From: Gemmatimonadaceae bacterium
GTDB lineage: Bacteria; Gemmatimonadota; Gemmatimonadetes; Gemmatimonadales; Gemmatimonadaceae
DNA length: 64,000 nt
Reading direction: 5' to 3'
NCBI GenBank assembly: GCA_030835125.1
Contig: JAUQWM010000065.1
Location: 1-64,000 of the forward strand
The notes below the pieces were generated by a model. That model was not told the origin of the DNA and did not search any database. It saw nothing but the letters and a program-made list of their open reading frames with translations. The stretch's first letter is position 1. Every line of letters starts with the position of its first letter. Of the stretch, positions 57,358 through 64,000 are shown piece after piece. The position numbers and the translations under genes are program-made.

Positions 57358-57963
57358 TCAGGACGCGCCCCGGGGGGCTTGATACGGCCCGAGCAGGGCC
57401 TGGACGTACTTCCCGACCACATCGGATTCGAGGTGGACGCGGTCGCCGGCCGCCAGGCGACCTAACGTGGTATGGTGCTCCGTCCACTCGATCAGGGCGA
57501 CCTGCAGGGTACCCGGTCGCAGCGCGTTCACCGTCAGGCTGACCCCGTCCACGGTAATCGACCCATGCGGCACCAGCAGCCGCTCGACCTCCGGCGGGAC
57601 GGCGATGTCCACGAGCAGCGCGGACTCCCGTCGCGAAACGCCGGTCACCGTGCCCATGGCATCCACGTGTCCCTGGACCAGGTGTCCACCGAGCCGGTCG
57701 CCGACCTTCATGGCCCGCTCGAGGTTCACCGTGGTTCCCTCCCCCCAGGCAGACACCGCGGTCCGGTCCCGGGTCGTGACCATCGCCGCCACCGTGAACC
57801 AGCCGTCGCCACACTCGCGCACCGTGAGGCAGGCGCCATTCAGCGCGATGCTCTCGCCGGGCCTTAGGTCCGACCAGCCGCAGCGCACCCGGAACTCCCT
57901 CCCGGCCCCGACCTCGGCAACCGCCTCGATGGTGCCCACCGCCTCGACGAGTCCGGTGAACAT
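57358..57963 (-). CDS. ribE: Riboflavin synthase
   Basis: The 201-residue protein has two lumazine-binding repeats: MFTGLVEAVGTIEAV, LRPGESIALNGACLTVRE in the first, and HLVQGHVDAMGTV, GSITVDGVSLTVN in the second. It dismutates lumazine to riboflavin. ATG (57961-57963) shares its A with the ribD stop (TGATG). One Thr-Leu-Gly uses TTA GGT near 57462. Confidence 0.96.
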   Translation of the reverse strand: MFTGLVEAVGTIEAVAEVGAGREFRVRCGWSDLRPGESIALNGACLTVRECGDGWFTVAAMVTTRDRTAVSAWGEGTTVNLERAMKVGDRLGGHLVQGHVDAMGTVTGVSRRESALLVDIAVPPEVERLLVPHGSITVDGVSLTVNALRPGTLQVALIEWTEHHTTLGRLAAGDRVHLESDVVGKYVQALLGPYQAPRGAS

Positions 57964-59051
57964 CAGCGTCCCTCGCGTGCCAGGACGATCATGTGGTCTT
58001 CGCCCACCCACTCGGAGCTGATCCGTTTCCACCGGTGAGCGTCGGAGGGCGCCAGCGAGGCGAACGCCGGGAGCGCACCCTCGCCCAGCAGCACCGGCGC
58101 CTGGAAGATGATCAGCCGGTCCACGAGGTCGTGATGGACCAGCGCCGACGCCAGGGAGGCGCCTCCCTCGACGAGGACCGAACGGATGCCGCGCACCGGC
58201 AGTTGCCGCAGTGCTTCGGCGAGCGAGGAGGCCGCGACGACCTCCACGCCGAGTGCGCGGAGCGAGTGGTCGTAGCTCGGGTCGGGGGTGGTGGCGAAGA
58301 CCAGGACGGGTGCCTCATCGGTGTGCTGCGCCAGCCGCGACGTCAGCGGAAGACGGCCGCCCTGCGAGAACACCACCCGCAGCGGCGGGACGCGCGGTGA
58401 TGGCGCGTTGCGCACGGTGAGGAAGGGATCGTCCGCCAGGATGGTCCCCATGCCCACGCCGACCGCGTCGTGGCCGGCGCGCAGGTGATGCACGCGCTTC
58501 AGGGCCTCGGAGCCGGTGAGCCAGCTGGTGGTGCGACCTGCGCGCGCGATGGCGCCGTCGAGCGAGACGGCCAGCTTGAGCGTCACCCAGGGACGATCGG
58601 ACTGGAAGGCGTGGAGGAACGGCGCGTTGAGCTCCGCAGCCTCGGACGCGGCGGTGCCGACGTCGACCGCGATCCCCGCCGCGCGCAGCCGTTCCACGCC
58701 GCCGCCCGCCTCGGGGTTCGGGTCGCGCACCGCCACCACGACCCGTGCCACCCCGGCGTCGATGATGGCCGGCACGCACGGCGGCGTCTTGCCGGTGTGT
58801 GTGCACGGCTCGAGGGTGACATGGAGCGTGGCGCCGCGGGCGCGAGTGCCGGCGGCGCGCAGGGCCTCCACTTCCGCGTGCTGGTCGCCGAAGCGCCGAT
58901 GCGCGCCCTCGCCGACCACCACGCCGTCGCGTTCGATCACCGCGCCGACCATCGGATTGGGGGACACCTGGCCCCAGCCGAGCCGCGCCAGTTCGAGGGC
59001 GCGGCGCATGAACCGCTCGCCCGGCTCCCCGGCGGCGGGACGGCCGGCCAT
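57963..59051 (-). CDS. ribD: Bifunctional riboflavin deaminase/reductase
   Basis: The 362-residue protein has an N-terminal deaminase with zinc motif HAE (near residue 52) and LEPCTHTGKTPPC. A C-terminal reductase follows, with PWVTLKLAVSLDGAIA and GASLASALVHHDLVDRLIIF. It acts on the GTP cyclohydrolase II product. It starts 1 bp before the purM stop, so purM and the rib genes share a transcript. Confidence 0.96.
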   Translation of the reverse strand: MAGRPAAGEPGERFMRRALELARLGWGQVSPNPMVGAVIERDGVVVGEGAHRRFGDQHAEVEALRAAGTRARGATLHVTLEPCTHTGKTPPCVPAIIDAGVARVVVAVRDPNPEAGGGVERLRAAGIAVDVGTAASEAAELNAPFLHAFQSDRPWVTLKLAVSLDGAIARAGRTTSWLTGSEALKRVHHLRAGHDAVGVGMGTILADDPFLTVRNAPSPRVPPLRVVFSQGGRLPLTSRLAQHTDEAPVLVFATTPDPSYDHSLRALGVEVVAASSLAEALRQLPVRGIRSVLVEGGASLASALVHHDLVDRLIIFQAPVLLGEGALPAFASLAPSDAHRWKRISSEWVGEDHMIVLAREGR

Positions 59052-59052
59052 C

Positions 59053-60084
59053 CTACACCCCGTCCAGCTGGACCCGCCCTTCCCCGGCCACCACGTCGCC
59101 GGCACGCCACGCGGCGACGCCCGCCGCCCGCGCCGACGCGATCACCTCGTCGGCATGAGCCGCGGGCAGCACGACCATCAAGCCGACGCCCATGTTGAAC
59201 GCGCGGAAGCACTCCGCCAGCGGCACCGCGCCGGCGCGCTGGAGCTGCCGGAACACGTTCGGCACCTCCCACGTGGCGGCGTTCACCACGGCGTCGCATC
59301 CCGGCGGAAGGGCGCGGTTCAGGTTGCCGGGGATGCCGCCGCCGGTGATGTGGGCGAGGGCGTGGATGCGGGAGAGGTGACCGCGGAGGATGGACAGGTA
59401 CGAGCGATGGACCCGCAGCAGGACGTCCGCGACCGTGGCGCCATCCTCGCCCGGGAACGGGTCATGGACGCCGAGGCCCATCCGCTCGCCGACGATCCGC
59501 CGCGCCAGCGAGTAGCCGTTGGTGTGCAGCCCGGTCGAAGCCAGCGCGATAATCGCGTCTCCCACCCGCACCCGGTCCGGTCCCAACGTCGCCGACTCTT
59601 CCACGGACCCGACGATGAACCCGGCGAGGTCGTAGTCGGGCGGCGTGTAGAGGCCCGGCATCTCGGCCGTCTCGCCGCCGATCAGCGCACACGCGTTCTC
59701 GCGGCACCCCGCGGCGATGCCCGTCACCACGGCCTCGGCGACGGCCGGCTCGAGGACGCCGAACGCGACATAGTCGAGGAAGAACAGCGGCACCGCGCCC
59801 TGCGCCAGGATGTCGTTGACGCAGTGGTTGACCAGGCAGTGGCCGATGGTGTCGTGGCGGCCGGACTCAATCGCGACCTTGATCTTGGTGCCCACGCCGT
59901 CGGCGCTGGCCACCAGCAGCGGACGCTCGCCCGCGGGGGCGCGGAACAGCCCGCCGAAGGAGCCGAACGCGCCCACCGCGCCGGTCGTGCGCGTGGATTC
60001 CACCAGCCGCCGGTACCGCTCCTTGGCTTCCTCGGCGGCCTCGATGTCGACGCCGGCCGCGCGATAATCCAGCGAGCCGCTCAC
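59053..60084 (-). CDS. purM: Phosphoribosylformylglycinamidine cyclo-ligase
   Basis: PurM closes the imidazole ring in purine synthesis. The 343-residue protein has SADGVGTKIKVAIESGRHDTIGHCLVNHCVNDILAQGAVPLFFLDY, LIGGETAEMPGLY and HITGGGIPGNLNRALP, all standard AIRS motifs. The start is GTG overlapping the kinase stop (GTGA). It is the only pur gene here. Confidence 0.97.
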   Translation of the reverse strand: MSGSLDYRAAGVDIEAAEEAKERYRRLVESTRTTGAVGAFGSFGGLFRAPAGERPLLVASADGVGTKIKVAIESGRHDTIGHCLVNHCVNDILAQGAVPLFFLDYVAFGVLEPAVAEAVVTGIAAGCRENACALIGGETAEMPGLYTPPDYDLAGFIVGSVEESATLGPDRVRVGDAIIALASTGLHTNGYSLARRIVGERMGLGVHDPFPGEDGATVADVLLRVHRSYLSILRGHLSRIHALAHITGGGIPGNLNRALPPGCDAVVNAATWEVPNVFRQLQRAGAVPLAECFRAFNMGVGLMVVLPAAHADEVIASARAAGVAAWRAGDVVAGEGRVQLDGV

Positions 60085-61001
60085 TCGTCCAGCTCCTCCT
60101 CGAAGGCCACCAGCTTGCGGAATTCCTCGAGGCGCCGGGCGATGTCCACGCGATGGATCTCCATCAGCCGGTCGATCGAGAAGCGCTCGACGGCGAACGA
60201 GCCTAACGTCGATCCGTAGACGACCGCCCGGCGCATCGCCGCCTCGTCCGACCGCCCGGTGCGCGCCAGGTACCCGACGAACCCGCCCGCGAACGAGTCC
60301 CCCGCGCCGGTCGGGTCGAAGACTTCCTCCAGCGGATACGCCGGCGCGAAGAACACCGAGTGCGCGGAGAACATGTAGGCGCCATGCTCGCCCTTCTTGA
60401 TGATCACGTGCCGGGGCCCGCGCGCCAGGATCCAGCGGGCGGCGCGGACCAGGTTGTACTCCTCGGTCAGTTGCCGCGCCTCACCGTCGTTGAGCAGGAT
60501 GATGTCCACCCGCTCCAGCAGCTTCAGCAACTCGTTGCGCCGGCTCTCGATCCAGAAGTTCATCGTGTCGCACGCGACCAGTCGCGGCGTGTCGACCTGG
60601 TCCAGGACGTCGTGCTGCAGGCGCGGGTCGATGTTCCCGAGGAAGACGTACGGCGACTTCCGGAACTGCGGGGGAATCTGCGGATGGAACTGCGAGAATA
60701 CGCCAAGCCGCGTCTCGAGCGTTTCCGCCGCGTTGAGGTCGTGGCGATACCGGCCGCGCCAGCGGAACGACTCCCCGTCCGCATGCATCAGGCCGGACAG
60801 GTCCACGCCGCGCGCGCGCAGCGGTTCCAGCTTCTCCACGGGGTAGTCGTTGCCGACGACGCCGACGAGGTTCACCGCCGTCAGGTGCGACGCCGAGGCC
60901 GAGAAGAAGGTGCCCGACCCGCCAACGGCGTCCTCGATCTTGCCGAAGGGCGTCTCCACCGAGTCGAGTGCCACCGAGCCGACGACGAGAATAGCGCTCA
61001 T
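60081..61001 (-). CDS. PfkB-family sugar/nucleoside kinase
   Basis: The 306-residue protein has the ribokinase-fold start (ILVVGSVALDSVETPFGKIEDAVGGSGTFFSASASHL), an RWRGRYRHDLNAAETLETRLG lid region, and the anion-hole DPTGAGDSFAGGFVGYL near residue 230. The substrate (ribose, adenosine or another sugar) cannot be told. It is followed by purM, so nucleoside metabolism is possible. One Thr-Leu-Gly uses TTA GGC near 60203. The ATG at 61001 is chosen. Confidence 0.88.
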   Translation of the reverse strand: MSAILVVGSVALDSVETPFGKIEDAVGGSGTFFSASASHLTAVNLVGVVGNDYPVEKLEPLRARGVDLSGLMHADGESFRWRGRYRHDLNAAETLETRLGVFSQFHPQIPPQFRKSPYVFLGNIDPRLQHDVLDQVDTPRLVACDTMNFWIESRRNELLKLLERVDIILLNDGEARQLTEEYNLVRAARWILARGPRHVIIKKGEHGAYMFSAHSVFFAPAYPLEEVFDPTGAGDSFAGGFVGYLARTGRSDEAAMRRAVVYGSTLGSFAVERFSIDRLMEIHRVDIARRLEEFRKLVAFEEELDE

Positions 61002-61035
61002 GAGACGGGGGACGGGAGACAGGTGACGGGAGAGT
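61002..61035. repeat. Degenerate heptamer repeat before the PfkB kinase
   Basis: Degenerate 7-bp units (GGGGACG, GGAGACA, GGTGACG, GGAGAG) lie directly upstream of the kinase start, in the 112-bp gap to argS. The core resembles the GGAGACG (CGTCTCC complement) unit seen in pyrC. The rest of the gap shows nothing clear. Confidence 0.65.
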
Positions 61036-61113
61036 CCTGCACGGCGGACAGGGTCCGGGTGCTGGCGTGAGCCGACAACGTGGTCATGGGATGGCGTCCC
61101 CCGCCCCACCTCC

Positions 61114-62757
61114 TCACATCCGCTCCGGCGCGGTGATCCCCAGGATCGACAACCCGTTCTGGAGCACCACCTGGGTCGCGCGGGCCAGTGCCAACCGTGC
61201 CTCGCGCACGCCATCGGGCGCCTCGAGCACGCGGACCCGGTGATACCAGTTGTGCGCCAGCCGCGCCGTCTCGTGCAGCGACGCGGCCAGGCGTTGCGGC
61301 TCCCGCGCCTCGGTCGCGCTGGCGACCAGCCTCGGGAAGTCGAGCAGCGCCGCCACCAGGGTCCGCTCCGATTCCTCGGTCAGCGTGCCGTAGTCAATCC
61401 CGACGCCGGTGACCGTCGACGCGTCGATGCCGCCGACCCGGAAGATGCCGCTCATCCGGGCATGCGCCATCTGGATGTAGTAGACCGGGTTCTCCTCGGA
61501 TTGCGTGCGCGCGAGGTCCACGTCGAACGTGAGCGGCGTGTCCGCCTTGCGCATGAGCAGGAAGTACCGGACGGCGTCGCGCCCGACCTCGTCCACCAGG
61601 TCCCGTACCGTGACGTAGCTGCCGGCGCGCTTGGAGATCTTCACCTCCTCGCCGCCTCGCATCACGGTCACCATCTGGTGGAGCTGGTACTCGGGATAGC
61701 CCTCGGGGATGCCGACGTCGAGGGCCTGCAGGCCGGCGCGCACGCGGACCACCGTGCTGTGGTGGTCCGCCCCCTGGACGTTGATCGCGTGGCGGAACCC
61801 GCGCTGCCACTTGGTCACGTGGTACGCGACGTCGGGCACGAAGTAGGTGTAGGTGCCGTCGGACTTGCGCATGACGCGATCCTTGTCGTCGCCATAGTGC
61901 GTCGTCCGGAGCCAGGTGGCGCCGCCTTCCTCGAAGGTGTGTCCCGCGTGCTGCAGCAGGCCAACCGTCTCATCGACCTTGCCGTCGCTGTACAGCGACG
62001 ACTCGAGGTAGTAGACGTCGAAGCGAACGCCGAGCGCCCTGAGGTCGTGGTCCTGCTCCTCGCGCAGCGCCTGCACGGCGAACCCGCGCACCCGCTCCAG
62101 GTCCCCACCCATCGGGTCGTCCGGGTGCTTCGCCGCGTACGCGGCCGCGATGTCCCTGATGTACTCGCCGTGGTAACCTCCCTCGGGGAGCTCCAGGATG
62201 CCGGTGGCGCGTTCGACCAGGCGGGCGCGCACCGACAGGGCGAGGTTCTGGATCTGGACCCCGGCGTCGTTGTAGTAGAACTCGCGGGTGACGGCCCAGC
62301 CGGTCCATTCCAGCAGGTTGGCGATCGCGTCGCCTAACGCGGCCTGCCGCCCGTGGCCCACGTGGAGAGGACCGGTCGGGTTGGCCGACACGAACTCGAC
62401 GTTGAAGGGTTGCCCCCCGCCCGTCTCGTGCCGCCCGTAGCTCCCGGCCGCCGCGAGGACGCCCGCGAGGCCGCTGGCCGCGGCGCCAGTATCGAGCCGG
62501 AAGTTGATGAACCCCGCCCCGGCGATCGTGGCGTCGCGGACCCCCGCCGCCCCGACATCCATCGCGGCAATCAACTGGGCGGCAATGTCCTGCGGTTTCC
62601 GCCGCAGCGAACGCGCCAGCGTCATCGCGAGGTTGGTGGTCCAGTCGCCGAACGACGGATCGCGCGGCCGTTCGACGACCGGCTCGATCGGATCCGTCGC
62701 TCCGAGCGACCGCGCCGCCGCTATGAGGGCGTCGCGGATGATCGCGTCAGGCGTCAC
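61114..62757 (-). CDS. argS: Arginyl-tRNA synthetase
   Basis: The 547-residue class I synthetase has the N-terminal Arg-tRNA domain, the HIGH-like VSANPTGPLHVGHGRQAALGDAIANLL, and the late KISKRAG-like KMSKS-equivalent near 61630. The DALR anticodon domain ends in VLQNGLSILGITAPERM. GTG (62755-62757) is chosen for length; the upstream open frame is the fmdB tail. It overlaps the fmdB stop by 11 bp. One Ala-Leu-Gly uses TTA GGC near 62335. Confidence 0.96.
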   Translation of the reverse strand: MTPDAIIRDALIAAARSLGATDPIEPVVERPRDPSFGDWTTNLAMTLARSLRRKPQDIAAQLIAAMDVGAAGVRDATIAGAGFINFRLDTGAAASGLAGVLAAAGSYGRHETGGGQPFNVEFVSANPTGPLHVGHGRQAALGDAIANLLEWTGWAVTREFYYNDAGVQIQNLALSVRARLVERATGILELPEGGYHGEYIRDIAAAYAAKHPDDPMGGDLERVRGFAVQALREEQDHDLRALGVRFDVYYLESSLYSDGKVDETVGLLQHAGHTFEEGGATWLRTTHYGDDKDRVMRKSDGTYTYFVPDVAYHVTKWQRGFRHAINVQGADHHSTVVRVRAGLQALDVGIPEGYPEYQLHQMVTVMRGGEEVKISKRAGSYVTVRDLVDEVGRDAVRYFLLMRKADTPLTFDVDLARTQSEENPVYYIQMAHARMSGIFRVGGIDASTVTGVGIDYGTLTEESERTLVAALLDFPRLVASATEAREPQRLAASLHETARLAHNWYHRVRVLEAPDGVREARLALARATQVVLQNGLSILGITAPERM

Positions 62758-63106
62758 CCGAGCCCGATCCCTTCGCCGGCTTGTCGCCGCCCGACTTGTC
62801 GCCGCTCGACTTCCCGCTCCCCGACGAGTCGGTCGCCGGTTTCTCGGCCCCCGACTTCGAGGACTCGCCCGAGCCACCCGACTCGGCGGAGCCGCTCGCC
62901 CTCCGCTGGTCCTTCTTCCCGTCCTTCCCGTAGTCGGTGATGTAGAACCCCGACCCCTTGAACAGGAGGGCGGATCCCCCTGACATCCTGCGCTCCCCGA
63001 TCTCGCCGCATTGCGGACACTTCAACTGGCTTTCGGCCGAGCTGATGGTCCGGAAGAAATGCTCGAATTCGTGGCCGTTGGGACAGCGATACTCGTACGT
63101 TGGCAT
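62747..63106 (-). CDS. FmdB-family zinc-ribbon protein with Ser/Gly-rich tail
   Basis: The 119-residue protein opens with MPTYEYRCPNGHEFEHFF, the FmdB regulatory-domain start, and later has KCPQCGEIGERRMSGGSALLFKGSGFYITDY. Usually the first knuckle is CxxC; here it is CPNG, with one Cys missing, so zinc binding may be weak or three-coordinate. After residue 68 there is a 50-residue low-complexity tail of Ser, Gly, Lys and Asp. Function of FmdB-like proteins is mostly unknown. A promoter and an inverted repeat precede it. Confidence 0.85.
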   Translation of the reverse strand: MPTYEYRCPNGHEFEHFFRTISSAESQLKCPQCGEIGERRMSGGSALLFKGSGFYITDYGKDGKKDQRRASGSAESGGSGESSKSGAEKPATDSSGSGKSSGDKSGGDKPAKGSGSGDA

Positions 63107-63132
63107 GGTGGCGATGAAGCGGACGACGGTGA

Positions 63133-63184
63133 GAAGCTGAAACTAGCCCGCGTTCCAAGTCATTACAAGGGAATGACTTGTCAA
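63133..63184 (-). promoter_or_regulatory. Promoter and operator-like inverted repeat before fmdB
   Basis: On the minus strand, TTGTAA, a 17-bp spacer and TAGTTT form a possible promoter. The 9-bp inverted repeat CAAGTCATT (7-bp spacer) AATGACTTG at 63156-63180 covers the -35 region, so a repressor dimer could bind here. A second TTGACA box (63179-63184) lies just upstream without a good -10. Confidence 0.5.
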
Positions 63185-63231
63185 AGCAGCCCGAAAGCGG
63201 TTTCGAATGCGCGTGACTCGACCCCGGGCGC

Positions 63232-64000
63232 TCACGCCGGCACGAACGCGCCCCACTCCTGGCGCAGCACATCGGCGATTTCACCGACCGATGCGCGAGC
63301 CCGCACCGCGTCGATGATCGCGGGCATCAGCAACGGCCTCGCCTGTCCCGTCGGAGCGTCGTCCCGGTAGCCTCGTGCCCTGGCCTGCACCGCCGAGAGT
63401 GCCTCGCGATGCGCGACGGGATCGCGGCCCGACTTCCGCTCCGTGAGGCGCGCCACCTGGTCCGCCTCGAGGCGCCGATAGTCGGGTCGCGGCGGCTCGA
63501 CGGTTGCGTCGCCATCGGGGAACCGGTTCACGCCCACGATCACGGTCTCGCCCGATTCCACGCGCAGCTGGTGCGCGTAGGCGGACCGACCGATCTCCTG
63601 GTGCAGGAACCCGCTCTCGATCGCGCGCGTGGCGCCCCCCATCTCCTCGATGCGCGTCATCAGGGCAAGCGCTTCGCGCTCGAGTTCGTCGGTGAGGTGC
63701 TCGACGAAGTAGCTGCCGGCGAGGGGATCGACCGTGTTGGCGATCCCGGATTCGTACGCCACGACCTGCTGCGTGCGCAGGGCGAGCGTCGCCGCCTCGC
63801 GCGTCGGGAGGGACAGCGCTTCGTCGTAGCCGTTGGTGTGGAGGGACTGGGTCCCGCCCAGCGTAGCGGCGAGCGCCTGGATCGTGACCCGGACCACGTT
63901 GTTGAGCGGCGACTGCGCCGTCAGCGTGACGCCGCCGGTCTGCGTGTGGAATCGCAGCCGGCTGCTGGCCTCGGAGGCGCCGAACCGTTCGCGCATCAGG
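63232..64000 (-). CDS. Methylmalonyl-CoA mutase catalytic subunit (partial)
   Basis: The C-terminal 256 or so residues of the mutase barrel are present; the N-terminus is beyond the window edge. Family phrases are RFHTQTGGVTLTAQSPLNNVVRVTIQALAATLGGTQSLHTNGYDEAL and GSYFVEHLTDELEREA. The protein ends at residues such as IADVLRQEWGAFVPA without a B12-binding domain (no DxHxxG box), so it needs a separate small cobalamin-binding subunit, as in some two-gene mutases. It links this region to the B12 uptake operon. It may be a related acyl-CoA mutase (isobutyryl- or ethylmalonyl-type). Confidence 0.9.
   Translation of the reverse strand, partial: LMRERFGASEASSRLRFHTQTGGVTLTAQSPLNNVVRVTIQALAATLGGTQSLHTNGYDEALSLPTREAATLALRTQQVVAYESGIANTVDPLAGSYFVEHLTDELEREALALMTRIEEMGGATRAIESGFLHQEIGRSAYAHQLRVESGETVIVGVNRFPDGDATVEPPRPDYRRLEADQVARLTERKSGRDPVAHREALSAVQARARGYRDDAPTGQARPLLMPAIIDAVRARASVGEIADVLRQEWGAFVPA

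Noticed and set aside
59040-59060. FMN riboswitch before ribD
   Set aside because: ribD starts right at the purM stop; there is no room for an aptamer.

Overview
This 64 kb window is GC-rich chromosomal DNA, packed with genes and strongly biased to the minus strand. Roughly fifty of about fifty-five genes lie on that strand, many joined by ATGA, GTGA or TGATG overlaps. The content suggests a Gemmatimonadota-like Gram-negative bacterium. Pointers are bacillithiol synthesis (BshA), an Acidobacteria/Gemmatimonadota-type orphan FtsX permease, carboxypeptidase-regulatory-like envelope proteins, a FlgD/Por-type C-terminal sorting domain, a TonB B12 receptor and class I biotin ligase. The lineage is inferred from gene content only. 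No prophage, insertion sequence, CRISPR array or rRNA is visible.

Layout. 1-4.9 kb: LytTR two-component pair, orphan MacB/FtsX-like permease and a small secreted protein. 4.9-17.8 kb: a long run in transcription order moxR, DUF58, a BatD-like membrane protein, BatB/BatC fusion, BatD/BatE fusion, mutL, miaA, bshA, uppP, birA, coaX. 17.9-20.6 kb: rluB, scpB, scpA and an M50 protease, divergent from rpsT (UUG start, clear promoter). 21.1-25.5 kb: pyrR-pyrB-pyrC, a class II aldolase and a coiled-coil zinc-ribbon protein. 25.6-33.7 kb: accessory region with an LspA-like protein, DUF2231-TPR protein, a duplicated-domain lipoprotein, envelope proteins, two tRNA-Ser genes and a tandem universal stress protein. 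33.7-40.5 kb: tadA, clpB, small secreted proteins, selB, recO. 40.6-45.4 kb: a cobalamin-riboswitch-controlled B12 uptake operon (btuF, btuC, btuD, btuB). 45.4-48.4 kb: envelope protein, DUF151 nuclease, metK. 48.5-54.1 kb: a complete mannose-type PTS (hprK, EIIA, EIIB, EIIC, EIID, HPr, EI) with a ribosome-hibernation factor upstream. 54.1-63.1 kb: glycosyltransferase, ribD-ribE-ribBA-ribH-nusB, purM, a PfkB kinase, argS, an FmdB-like protein. 63.2 kb to the end: truncated methylmalonyl-CoA mutase catalytic subunit.

The least explained signals are not genes. First, at least eight mostly intergenic sites hold tandem repeats with a strict 7-bp period but different unit sequences, two of them arranged as long inverted hairpins. 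Second, the heptamer CCTAACG occurs 20 times on the + strand and once on the other; in 19 of the 20 it writes Leu-Gly with the rare codon TTA in a minus-strand gene. No large gene-free stretch exists: the longest are 26340-26608, where I see nothing convincing, and 45174-45434, which holds the cobalamin riboswitch. All function calls rest on reading motifs and gene order by eye; no database search was possible.
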